Part shown: piece by piece, positions 9,433 to 18,814 of the stretch | Numbering within the stretch: position 1 is the first letter of the stretch | Layout of the letters: each line of letters starts with the position of its first letter | DNA from: Glaciecola sp. | GTDB taxonomy: Bacteria > Pseudomonadota > Gammaproteobacteria > Enterobacterales > Alteromonadaceae | Direction of reading: 5' to 3' | Length of the DNA: 64,000 bases | NCBI GenBank assembly: GCA_029246415.1 | Contig: JAQWNF010000044.1 | Span: forward strand, 1 to 64,000 | The notes under the pieces: model-generated | The model's database searches: none | Told to the model about the DNA's origin: nothing | Seen by the model: only the letters and a program-made list of their open reading frames with translations | Made by a program: the position numbers and the translations under genes

Positions 9433-11723
9433 ATGCATTTAACAAAGCATCATTAGCACTAGCCGTTTCATCAATTTTAGCAGCGAATACTGCTATTGCT
9501 GACCAGGAAGTGTCAGAAGAAAAAGGTCTGGAGACCATTACTGTTACCGCCCAAAAGCGTACTCAAAGTCTTCAAGAAGTGCCAATTTCAATTGCAACGT
9601 TAAATGGTGAGCGTTTTGCTAGCCTTTTTTCTGGTGGTGATGACATCTTAGCATTAGCGACTCGTGTGCCAGGTTTGTATGCAGAAAGCTCAAATGGTCG
9701 TGTTGCTCCGCGTTTTTATATGCGTGGTTTAGGTAATACTGATTTTGATTTAGCCGCTTCTCAGCCGGTTTCTATTGTGATGGATAACGTCGTAATGGAA
9801 AACGTAGTATTAAAGAGCTTTCCTTTATTCGATATCGAGCAAGTAGAAGTGATTCGTGGCCCCCAAGGCACATTGTTTGGTCGTAACACGACTGCCGGTA
9901 TTGTTAAATTTGATTCAGTTAAACCCACTGATTCGTTTGACGCATATTTTAAATTAGGCATGGGTAGTTTTGGTACACAAAACGCAGAAGCTGCAATTGG
10001 TGGTGGATTAACGGATAATGTTGCCGCGCGTTTATCTGTATTTTCACAAACTCGTGATGACTATATTGATAATGCCTTTTCAGGTCAAAATGATGCATTC
10101 GGTGGCTTTGATGAAAAAGCATACCGTTTACAAGTATTGTTTACTCCTAGCGAAGATTTATCAGTATTGGTGAATGTTCATGGTCGTGATCTAGATGGCA
10201 CAGCATCTGTCTTCAGAGCTAACGCATTAACTCGTGGTAGCAATGACCTGAATGCAAACTATGACCGTGAATCGGTATATTATGATGCAAATTTACTAGG
10301 CAATGGTTTTGATAACAACCCACAAGCCTACGAAGGTTTTGGCGGTTCAATCAATGTTGAATACAACATGGGTGATGTTAGCTTTACCTCTATCACAGCA
10401 TTAGAAACTGCTGAAGGCTTTTCATTAGGTGATGTTGATGGTGGTGTTAGCGCTGATCCAGCTGCTGATATTAACGGTGACGGCACGCTTGAAACGTCAT
10501 ACCCTGGTTTCATTCCTTTTTCTGCGGTAACCCAAGATTTATTGAATGATCTAGAACAGTTTACGCAAGAAATTCGTTGGGCAAGTGACAACGAAGGTGC
10601 ATATAACTGGCAAGCCGGTGCATACTTTTTTGATTCATCATTCAGTGTAACTAGTATCGATGGTTTCTTTGGTGCTTCTGAAGTGTTCCATAAAAACACA
10701 ACTTGGGCTGTATTTGGTCAATCTACTTATGAGCTTAACGATAAGCTTACAGTCACTGGCGGATTGCGTTACACCCATGATGAAAAATCACTTGTTGTTG
10801 GCGACCAAAACGTCGATGGTTTTGCATTAGTTATCGGCGCAGCTAGCGTTCAAGACTATGCCCCATTAAATGTTGATGATGGCAAACTAAGCTATGAAAT
10901 TTCTGCTAATTATAAAGTAGACAACAGCACATCTGTATTTGCTCGTTATGCTAATGGCTTCCGTGCTCAAACCATTCAAGCCCGTGATGTTGCGTTTGAA
11001 GGCGCGCCTTCAGTCGCCGATGCCGAAACAATTAACTCAGTAGAAGTTGGTTTCAAATCTGACTTACTTGATGACACATTGCGCTTAAATGCCGCTGCTT
11101 TTTATTATGTGATTGATGATATTCAATTCTCTGCAATTGGTGGTGGTGCGAATAACACTGCATTAATCAACGCAGATAAAGGGACTGGTTTAGGTTATGA
11201 AATTGACGCACAGTATTTAGCGACTGATGAATTAACATTAACGGCTGGCTTTAGTTACAACAAAACTGAAATCAAAGATCGCACATTATCAGTATTCCCA
11301 TGTGGCGCGAATGCAACATTTGCTGGCAACTGTACCGTTAATGATGCGTTAACCTCTGATAACCGTGCTTTAGTCGATGGTAACCCTTTCCCACAAGCAC
11401 CTGAAACAATCTTTAACTTCACAGCCCGTTATTCGGTTCCTGCTGGTGATGATGGTGAGTTTTATGTGTTCACTGATTGGGCATTCCAAGGTAAAACTAA
11501 CATATTCTTATATGATTCAGTTGAGTTTGCAACAGATGATAACTTTGAAGGCGGTTTACGCATAGGTTATGAAAACTTTGCTAACGATTATTCTATTGCG
11601 TTATTTGGTCGTAACATCACTGACGAAGAAAACCTTCGCGGTGGTATCGACTTCAATAACTTAACAGCGATTGTTAACGAACCACGTGTTATTGGTGTTG
11701 AATTTAAAGCATCATTTTACTAA
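9433..11723 (+). CDS. TonB-dependent receptor, frameshift in the signal peptide
   Basis: Outer-membrane TonB-gated receptor: TonB box ETITVTAQK, plug domain with VEVIRGPQGTLFGRNTTAG, then a 22-strand-type barrel ending in an aromatic residue (FKASFY). The ligand is unknown. The mature part is intact from about 9500, but the reading frame has no ATG upstream. ATG 9433, preceded by AGGA at 9419-9422, starts a peptide that hits a stop after seven codons. Adding one A to the run at 9444-9446 joins it to a normal signal peptide (MHLTKASLALAVSSIL, then AANTAIAD). Without that, only GTG 9510 could start, giving a 737-aa protein that cannot be exported. Confidence 0.8.
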
Positions 11724-11770
11724 GCTCAATCTTACATAGCCTTAACTGACTAGGTAACAAGACACAATAA

Positions 11771-11808
11771 AAAACGTTGTGAAGGTCTCCTCTTCACAAC
11801 GTTTTTTT
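11771..11808 (+). terminator. Intrinsic terminator after the TonB receptor gene
   Basis: AAAACGTTGTGAAG and CTTCACAACGTTTT form a perfect 14-bp stem around a 7-base loop, ending in seven T. The A-run on the left makes it usable in both directions, so it may also end the pdeM remnant. Confidence 0.88.
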
Positions 11809-11815
11809 ATATCTG

Positions 11816-12558
11816 TTATACCAAACGAAATGCTTTATGCTCATAACACAACACATACTGCCTAGCATTCGTATCTACCCAAGGACTAAATGCAGGATCG
11901 TTCACATCTAACCCACCAGTAAAAGTGCCTATAGCGGGCATGATCATATTCTTTGCATCAAATACAAAACACTTCCCTGACATCGATTGACGGCGTACTG
12001 TTTTATACAGTTTGGGGTGATAATGGCCAATGATTTGATATTCTATTGGTAGGCGATGTTCAGTAGAGATTTCACTTAACTTTTAGCGTCCTCAGGCTCA
12101 TGCGTAAATAATAATTTATCTTGGATTAAGTAAGGCACGCGATTTCCCGCAAACTGTTCAGGTATATCAGGGTCGTGATTGCCCAAGACCCAATCCCATT
12201 GTGACACTGATGCGATCAAACTTTGTAAGGTTTGAATATCAGTAGACAATAAGCGTTTATCGGCGTGCACGTCGTGAAAACTATCCCCTAAACACACTAC
12301 TCTTTTAGGTTGATAAATAGTGATGAGCGAAGCAATTATTTGTAACGTCGTTTGCGTATCAACAACCGGAATGGGGTTAGCAAATTGCTTTAAAAAACGG
12401 CCTTTTTCAAAGTGGCAATCTGAAATAATTAACCATTGATGTTGGGGCCAAAACAACGCACCCGAGGTATCTGCAATCCATACTTGTTCAGCAAATTTAC
12501 ACACAGTAGCATGTTGTGCAGCGATATGATGTTCTAAGTTAGGTCTCATGGTATCCAA
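11816..12558 (-). pseudogene. pdeM: Ligase-associated metallophosphoesterase PdeM, frameshifted
   Basis: Calcineurin-like nuclease/phosphoesterase of the ligase-associated DNA damage response set. The first frame (12558-12076) carries SDCHFEKG, GDSFHD, GNHD and FTHEPEDA, then stops. The second frame (to 11816) continues with IIGHYHPK and a plausible C-terminus ending AFRLV. Adding one T to the four-T run at 12081-12084 joins them into an intact protein of about 247 aa with all metal-binding motifs. It lies directly downstream of the helicase remnant, as in the usual operon. A sequencing error is possible, but the neighbouring ligase and helicase are also broken, which favours real decay. Confidence 0.8.
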
Positions 12559-12570
12559 TTATGTTTATTA

Positions 12571-12903
12571 TTATGCGGTTTCACCTGACAGTAAGGCTTT
12601 CACCTCTGCCATCATATATTGAGCTTCATCATATAAACTCGCTTGTTCGAGTAACGCTTCTCGCCCTTCTCCTTTAATCACTTCACTACGCACGTTCAGC
12701 ACGATTGGGATGGCCATTGGTGACGCTTTTTCTAAGTTCACAAAATCGATTCTACCGACATAGCGGATCAATAAATCTGCTAAACGACGTAAGTCTAGCA
12801 AATCTCGCTCGGCATCTTCGCGGGTGATTTTTAATAAAATATGGTCGGGATCATGTTCGCGCAACGTGTCATAAATCAGATCGGTCGTAAAACAAATCGA
12901 CAT
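12571..12903 (-). pseudogene. C-terminal remnant of ligase-associated DEXH-box helicase
   Basis: About 110 residues from FTTDLIYDTLREHDPDH to the stop match my recollection of the extreme C-terminus of the Lhr-like helicases found beside ATP-dependent ligase and PdeM. Those proteins are about 800 aa long, so all ATPase motifs are missing. The open frame runs on upstream to 13128, but that part is only the antisense of the ligase remnant. The stop lies 12 bases before the pdeM start, normal operon spacing. The break is between about 12891 and 12920. Confidence 0.72.
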
Positions 12904-13753
12904 GGGATTAGAAAAATCCTTGTTTTCACGCACCGGCGACGATATCTCAGGCGCGTTTCCAGATGTACTTGACCGCTTTAGTTTACCCGGCGTATTTGAT
13001 GGTGAATTATTAGCCTTTAAAGACGGAGAAATCAGTTCATTTAACGATTTACAACAACGTCTCAATAAGAAAAAACCAAGCAAAAAATTGCAAGCGCAAT
13101 ACCCGTGTGGCTTGATTTTATATGACATACTTACGCTAAGTGAAAATAGTACGGATGAGCAGAATGGATCACAAGTAAACCACCCCGTTCTTACTCACCT
13201 GCCCTTACATAATAGACAACAGATTTTAACCGAGACACTTGCTCAATCAGAATTAGCAAACGAAGCGTTGATTCAACAAAGTGAAGTGTTTAGCGTAGCT
13301 GATGCTGCCGACCTAAATGCATTACGCGAGTCTATTTGTCGCGGTCCTAATGGATATATTGAAGGGTTAATGCTAAAGCGTAAAGATAGCCTGTATACCG
13401 CCGGTCGCCCAAAAGGCATATGGTATAAATATAAACGCGATGCACAACTCGTTGATGCCGTCATCATGTATGCTCAACGCGGAAGTGGCAAAGCTTATTC
13501 CGGATTTACTGACAAGGAACTCAAAGCGCTAGATAAATGGGTAAGGCAAAATACAACTGGTCGTTTTGGACCCGTCAAAGAAGTAGCAAAAGCATTGGTA
13601 TTTGAGGTCGCTTTTGATGCGGCGCACAGTTCCAAACGCCACAAATCCGGGGTCGCATTGCGCTTTCCTCGTATTCACAGGATCCGCTGGGATAAGCCGG
13701 CAGCCGAGGCTGACCAGCTCATCGAATTTAAGCAATTACCCGCAATTCCCTAA
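12902..13753 (+). pseudogene. C-terminal half of ATP-dependent DNA ligase
   Basis: Fragment of the bacterial ATP-dependent ligase of the ligase-associated repair set. Recognisable are LFSRTGDDISGAFPD, the motif III-like FDGELLAF, motif IV EGLMLKRKDS, motif V WYKYKRDAQLVDAV, and RFPRIHRIRWDKP. The N-terminal half with the adenylated lysine (KxDG) is absent, so it cannot catalyse ligation. A stretch of about 25 residues usually found between the AQRGSG and KAYSG blocks is also missing at about 13487-13492. Homology begins near 12917, immediately beside the oppositely oriented helicase remnant. It ends 13 bases before the convergent RND gene. Confidence 0.78.
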
Positions 13754-13766
13754 TCGTGTAATATCC

Positions 13767-16700
13767 TTAATTGGCTTGCGCTGCAATTTCTGCACGCTCT
13801 AGCTCTCGTTTAGCGCGATACGTCTTAGATAATATTGATTTAATATCATCCAATACCATGTATAACGCAGGGACTAGTATCAGCGTAATGACAGTCGCAA
13901 ACAAAATACCAAACGCCAACGATATCGCCATTGGGATCACGACTTGAGCCTGCAATGAACGCTCAAACACGATTGGCATCAAGCCCATAAACGTCGTCAA
14001 TGAGGTTAATATAATCGCACGGAATCGTTCCGAGCCGGCTTTCATAGCAGCATCAATCATACTCATGCCTTCGGCGCGAGCACGGTTAACAAAATCAACC
14101 ATGATTAAACTATCATTCACCACCACACCCGATAACGCTATGATCCCACAGATAGATAACACACTCACGGACTGACCTAAGACCATATGTCCAATAATGG
14201 CACCAACCATGCCAAACGGTATAACCGACATGATAATAAGCGGTTGTGAGTATGACTTAAGCGGTATCGCCAACAATGCATAAATCGCAAATAAAGCGAA
14301 CAAGAATCCTTGTGCTAGTGACAAAATAGCATCTTGTTGTTCTTTTGAATTACCTTGCAACTTAAACGATACCCCTGGGTATTCTTTCAAATATTGCGGG
14401 ATAGCTTGCATCATTACATCACGCAAAATAGTATTTGGCTCGATGATATCAGGGTTAACTTTAGCTGTTACACTGATAGAGCGTTTGCCATCCACACGGT
14501 TGATTGAAGTATACCCTTGACCAATTTCAATGTCCGCGACTTCAGCAAATGGAATTTCATCACCGTTAGCTGCACGAATGCGCATGGTTTCTAAGTTACC
14601 AATCGAGTTACGTTGTTCTTTAGGATATCGTACCATTACCCGAATTTCTTCATCATCTCGCTGAATACGCTGCGCTTCTGCGCCGTAAAACCCATATCTA
14701 ACTTGCTGCGCTAAACTGGATAAACTTAAGCCTAACGCCTCACCCAATGGTTTTATGTTGATGCGAATTTCATCGGCACCATTCGAAAAACTATCATTGA
14801 TATCAGACACCCCTTCGTACTGTTCTAAAAAGGTTTTTAATTCAGCAGATACCAAACGCATCTCTTCAATGTCTTTGCCACTAAACTCAAACGATAAATC
14901 AGAACCACCACCTGGACCACCTGGCGCGCCGATATTAAACGTTTTCACACCTGGAATTTCAGGGATGACATCACGCCAGCGGTCATACAACTCGATATCA
15001 GTAATGGTACGGTCTTCACCTTTAGACAACTCCACAAACACTTGTCCACCTAATGTACCTTGACTAAATGCAATCGAATGCTTCACTGCCCCTTCACCAG
15101 TTTCATTAACCAATTGATTATCCATATCATCTAGCGATTGCATCAAAGTTTTAATCGCTTTATCACGTTGTACTAGCGATGATCCTTGCTCTAATTCAAC
15201 ACTTGCAAACATAAAATCAGATGGAATGGTTGGGAAAAATACAAACTTAACAACCCCACCAGAAAACAACCCTATCGTTAAGATAAACACAGCAAGAAAG
15301 CTCGCTAGTGTGGTGTATCTGTGTTTGATTGCCTTTTCCAAAAACGGTATATATTTATTGCGAATGAATACTTTAATCCCTTCTGCGAAAAAATCACGGA
15401 AACGTTGCAAAACATTGGCTTTACTCGGATCATAAGGCTTGTCTTTCATGTGCGCTAAATGCGCAGGTAAAATCAATTTGGATTCAATCAACGAGAAAAT
15501 CAAACAGACAATCACTACCCCGCCAATCGTTTTCCAAATCACACCAAAGGTACCTGATACCATCATCATCGGTGAAAACGCTGCGATGGTAGTTAATACT
15601 CCAAATGTTGCCGGCATCGCGACGCGCTTAACGCCTTTGATAATGTTATCCACTGAGTGGCCATCTTCGTCCATAGCCGTGTAGGCAGACTCCCCCATAA
15701 TAATGGCATCATCGACCACAATCCCTAGCACTAAGATAAAGCCAAACAAGCTGATCATATTAATCGAAACGCTTAAGAACTCCATCGGTAGCACGGCCAA
15801 GGTCCCCAAGAAACAAACTGGTAAGCCCCAAATAACCCAAAAGGCCAGGCGGATCTTCAAAAACAATGACAACACTAAAAAGACTAATAGCGCACCTACA
15901 CCCATATTTTCTAACATCATGTTAAGGCGATCAGCTAAATAAAATGAGCTATCCCCCCATGTATCAGCTTGAATATTTATAGGGAAATTCACACGTTGTT
16001 TATCGAGATATTCGTTGACACTTTTTGAAATTTCTAAAGCGTTTTGATCGCCTACCGCACGCACCTGAATACTAATGGCAGGTTTGCCATCAAAATACGC
16101 TAAGGAATTATCTTCAACAAACCCGTCATTAATCAACGCAATATCGCCTAATAATAAACGTGTCCCGTCTTGACGCGTCACTAACACAATACTGGCAAAA
16201 TCATATGCATCGTAAGCTTGTCCTTTTGCGCGTAATAATATATCGCCATTCTCAGAGCGAATTGATCCGCCAGGTATATCGATAGAGGAGCGACGCACCG
16301 CCGAGACAAGTTCGGTAAATGTTAAGTTGTATTCTTGTAATTTTGCTTCTGATATCTCAATCGAAATTTCATACGGACGGTCGCCCACTACACGCACATC
16401 TGATATGCCATTTAAGTTGGCAATATCATCGCGCAAGCCGTTGGCAAATTCTTTAAGTTCTTTTTCTGATGCATCACCATAAGTTGAGATCCACAATACA
16501 TCCTGCGGCGCTTTGACACGATAAACGACGGGTTTTTCAGTATTGGCAGGAAAGGATGGGATCGCATCAACCTGCACTTTGACTTCATCAAGTAACAACT
16601 GCACATCATAATCATCTTCAACTTCAATACTTAGCGAGCCAAAGCCCTCTACAGAACGTGATGTTAAGCGTTTAATGCCTTCAAGATCTTTAACGGCTTC

Positions 16701-16925
16701 TTCTAGTTTAAGCACGACCCCCTCTTCGACTTCTTGAGGCGCGGCTCCCAAATAAGGCACTTGAACGGAAATAACATTAAATTCAAAGGTTGGAAACACT
16801 TGTTTGTGTATGGTCAGGACACCAAACACACCGCCAAATAGTAAAATCCACATTAGTAGATTGGCGGCGACATGGTTACGCGCAAACCACGCGATCACCC
16901 CTTTATGAGTATCAATCTGAGACAT
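13767..16925 (-). CDS. RND efflux transporter, inner-membrane permease
   Basis: Proton-driven HAE-1/HAE-2-like RND pump subunit (1052 aa), expected to expel drugs or other toxic compounds with the adaptor encoded just upstream and a TolC-type channel encoded elsewhere. TM1 is near residues 14-35, there are two large periplasmic loops, and the second TM bundle is near 860-1030. The TM4 proton-relay aspartates are in GIVVDDAIIMGE. Its ATG overlaps the adaptor stop codon (TAATG), indicating translational coupling. Substrate is not predictable; the sequence resembles the acriflavin-resistance-like group common in Alteromonadales. Confidence 0.9.
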   Translation of the reverse strand: MSQIDTHKGVIAWFARNHVAANLLMWILLFGGVFGVLTIHKQVFPTFEFNVISVQVPYLGAAPQEVEEGVVLKLEEAVKDLEGIKRLTSRSVEGFGSLSIEVEDDYDVQLLLDEVKVQVDAIPSFPANTEKPVVYRVKAPQDVLWISTYGDASEKELKEFANGLRDDIANLNGISDVRVVGDRPYEISIEISEAKLQEYNLTFTELVSAVRRSSIDIPGGSIRSENGDILLRAKGQAYDAYDFASIVLVTRQDGTRLLLGDIALINDGFVEDNSLAYFDGKPAISIQVRAVGDQNALEISKSVNEYLDKQRVNFPINIQADTWGDSSFYLADRLNMMLENMGVGALLVFLVLSLFLKIRLAFWVIWGLPVCFLGTLAVLPMEFLSVSINMISLFGFILVLGIVVDDAIIMGESAYTAMDEDGHSVDNIIKGVKRVAMPATFGVLTTIAAFSPMMMVSGTFGVIWKTIGGVVIVCLIFSLIESKLILPAHLAHMKDKPYDPSKANVLQRFRDFFAEGIKVFIRNKYIPFLEKAIKHRYTTLASFLAVFILTIGLFSGGVVKFVFFPTIPSDFMFASVELEQGSSLVQRDKAIKTLMQSLDDMDNQLVNETGEGAVKHSIAFSQGTLGGQVFVELSKGEDRTITDIELYDRWRDVIPEIPGVKTFNIGAPGGPGGGSDLSFEFSGKDIEEMRLVSAELKTFLEQYEGVSDINDSFSNGADEIRINIKPLGEALGLSLSSLAQQVRYGFYGAEAQRIQRDDEEIRVMVRYPKEQRNSIGNLETMRIRAANGDEIPFAEVADIEIGQGYTSINRVDGKRSISVTAKVNPDIIEPNTILRDVMMQAIPQYLKEYPGVSFKLQGNSKEQQDAILSLAQGFLFALFAIYALLAIPLKSYSQPLIIMSVIPFGMVGAIIGHMVLGQSVSVLSICGIIALSGVVVNDSLIMVDFVNRARAEGMSMIDAAMKAGSERFRAIILTSLTTFMGLMPIVFERSLQAQVVIPMAISLAFGILFATVITLILVPALYMVLDDIKSILSKTYRAKRELERAEIAAQAN

Positions 16926-18142
16926 TACTCGCCCTCCTCATCCGTTTCATTTAAGGCTTGGGCTTTCACTTCTGGTGTAGTCTCAACTACATCACCTGGC
17001 AAGCGCACTTTCATGCCGTCATAAGCATTAGGTACTGCACTGACAGCAATGTTATCGTCCGCTGACAAGCCAGCACTAATATAGATTTTTTCATCATCTG
17101 CACGTTGCACTTCAACATCTTTAATCAGGATTTTTCTATCGTCAGTCACCGTTATTACCGTGCCATCAAGACGCACTAAGTTACGAGGTAGCACCACGAT
17201 GTTATTTGCTGTAGCACCAGTAATATCAGCGTTCACAAAACTACCAAAACGTAACATATTGTGCTGAGTTTGCGCATCACGTCGGTATGGATCATTCACT
17301 TCTGCAATGGCATAAATGACGCGACTTTGCATGTTCATTACGCCTTCATCACGTGTTAGCTTGGCTAGCCACTGTTCACTCCGGCCACCTACTCGACCGG
17401 TTAACACAACACTACCTTCACCCGTTGCATCAAGATTGAGGTAGGCCAAATCACCATCAGTTAATGGTAAACGCACTTCGGCTTTAGATGTTGCTGCTAT
17501 ATCAGCTAAAACAGTACCAATACCCACAAATTGACCAATATCAACATGCTTTTTTTGTACTATGCCATCATAAGGTGCAGTAATCACAGTGCGAGCAAGG
17601 TTACGCTGAGCGCGTTCTAAATTCGCTTGAGCCGCTTGTAACGAAGCTTCTTCTCTTGCCAGTTGTGGTTTACGTAAACTTAGCGCAGTTGGGGTAGAAG
17701 TATTTATCGTACGCCATTCTTTTTCTGCTACTTTTCCGCGTGCTAACTCCTCTTCATAAGAAGCCTGAGCTCGAAGCACTTCCGCTTGAGCCAATTTAAC
17801 ATCAGTAATTTTATCTGCATTCTCTAATACAACTAGTTCGTCACCTTGTTCAAACATGCCACCATTAACAAAAATATCTGATACCGATTCAATGCGGCCA
17901 CTGACTTGAGCAGACAGCGCACTTTCAATTTTGGGTAATACATTACCTTGCGAGCGAACGGAATAGGTTACATCAGAAATTGCGACCGGTTGGACCTCGA
18001 CTAAGAATGTTTTATCTTCTATTGGTTTTTTTTCTGGTTTTGGTTTATTCAAAGTCAGAATAACTGTGACGATCACAGCAACAATAACTATAATGAAGGG
18101 TAAGCCAACAGATCGTAATGCTTTCATGCGGTTTATTCTCAA
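16925..18142 (-). CDS. RND efflux periplasmic adaptor subunit
   Basis: Membrane fusion protein (405 aa) linking the RND permease to an outer-membrane channel. It has an N-terminal membrane anchor (about residues 12-30), a biotinyl/lipoyl-like half (ALSAQVSGRIESV), an alpha-helical hairpin rich in Ala/Glu/Arg (about 110-175), then the second lipoyl half (TVITAPYDGIVQKKHVDIGQFV) and beta-barrel domains. It is the first gene of a two-gene operon. No TolC-type gene is adjacent. Confidence 0.9.
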   Translation of the reverse strand: MRINRMKALRSVGLPFIIVIVAVIVTVILTLNKPKPEKKPIEDKTFLVEVQPVAISDVTYSVRSQGNVLPKIESALSAQVSGRIESVSDIFVNGGMFEQGDELVVLENADKITDVKLAQAEVLRAQASYEEELARGKVAEKEWRTINTSTPTALSLRKPQLAREEASLQAAQANLERAQRNLARTVITAPYDGIVQKKHVDIGQFVGIGTVLADIAATSKAEVRLPLTDGDLAYLNLDATGEGSVVLTGRVGGRSEQWLAKLTRDEGVMNMQSRVIYAIAEVNDPYRRDAQTQHNMLRFGSFVNADITGATANNIVVLPRNLVRLDGTVITVTDDRKILIKDVEVQRADDEKIYISAGLSADDNIAVSAVPNAYDGMKVRLPGDVVETTPEVKAQALNETDEEGE

Positions 18143-18279
18143 AATATATACAAATTTATTATTTCCCCATATTATTGGGTTTCGACTAAAGTTGTTAGTA
18201 TAAGATGCTTTTTATAGATTAAAGGTTTGTTAGCAAATGTTTCAATCAAAAATATTATGTAATTAAATTACGAAATATC

Positions 18280-18307
18280 TTGTGCGCGTCGATAAATACG
18301 TTAAAAT
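18280..18307 (+). promoter_or_regulatory. Predicted promoter of the CBM48-like gene
   Basis: TTGTGC (18280-18285) and TAAAAT (18302-18307) are separated by 16 bp, about 80 bases before the chosen start. Predicted only from hexamers. Confidence 0.4.
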
Positions 18308-18388
18308 CGGTCAATAAATAACCTTTAATTGTACTTTTATAACATTTACACTATAACTGCCATTAACTTAACAGGAACGTTTGACATT

Positions 18389-18697
18389 ATGCCTTTTAAA
18401 AAAACCTACTTAAAATCAAAGCCTGAATGTAAAGTCACATTCAAAATCACTGCTGAACAAGCTGGTAATGCCGAACAAGTAAAATTAATAGGTGAGTTTA
18501 ATGATTGGGCTACCGATGTATCGCCTATGCGTCGTTTAAAATCAGGTGATTTTACGCAAACCATCAATCTACCAGCTAATCACAAATACGCGTTTAGGTA
18601 TTTAATTAATGATACTACGTGGGAAAATGATTGGCAGGCTGATGAGTATCAGCCTAATGAATTAACGTTTGATGAAAACTCTGTCATTGCAGTCTAG
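18389..18697 (+). CDS. Isoamylase early-set (CBM48-like) domain protein
   Basis: Small 102-aa protein consisting of one E-set/CBM48 immunoglobulin-like domain, the glycogen-binding module found in branching enzymes and AMPK beta subunits: VKLIGEFNDWATDVSPMRRL and YAFRYLINDTTWENDWQADEYQPN. It has no catalytic domain. I chose ATG 18389 (MPFKKTYLKSK), with AGGA 12 bases upstream, over the longer frame from 18329, whose extra 20 residues are non-homologous. It probably binds alpha-glucan or a protein partner, but nothing nearby is a glycogen gene. Confidence 0.8.
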   Translation: MPFKKTYLKSKPECKVTFKITAEQAGNAEQVKLIGEFNDWATDVSPMRRLKSGDFTQTINLPANHKYAFRYLINDTTWENDWQADEYQPNELTFDENSVIAV

Positions 18698-18736
18698 TTA
18701 AAGTTAGCTGCTAATTTACATTATTAATTCAAAGAG

Positions 18737-18786
18737 CCAGTGCGCAACACGCTAACCGAATATGGTCAACGTGATATACGCACTGG
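18737..18786. terminator. Possible terminator between convergent genes
   Basis: CCAGTGCG and CGCACTGG form an 8-bp outer stem. Inside, CACG/CGTG and ACC/GGT can also pair, giving a long interrupted hairpin between the CBM48-like gene and etfA. T-runs are short on both sides, so efficiency is doubtful. Confidence 0.45.
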
Positions 18787-18814
18787 TTTATTCGTTTGCA
18801 CGACGAGTTGAAAA

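Noticed and set aside
12904-13128. N-terminal extension of the helicase remnant frame
   Set aside because: It is the antisense of the ligase remnant and has no homology; only the last 110 residues are real helicase sequence.
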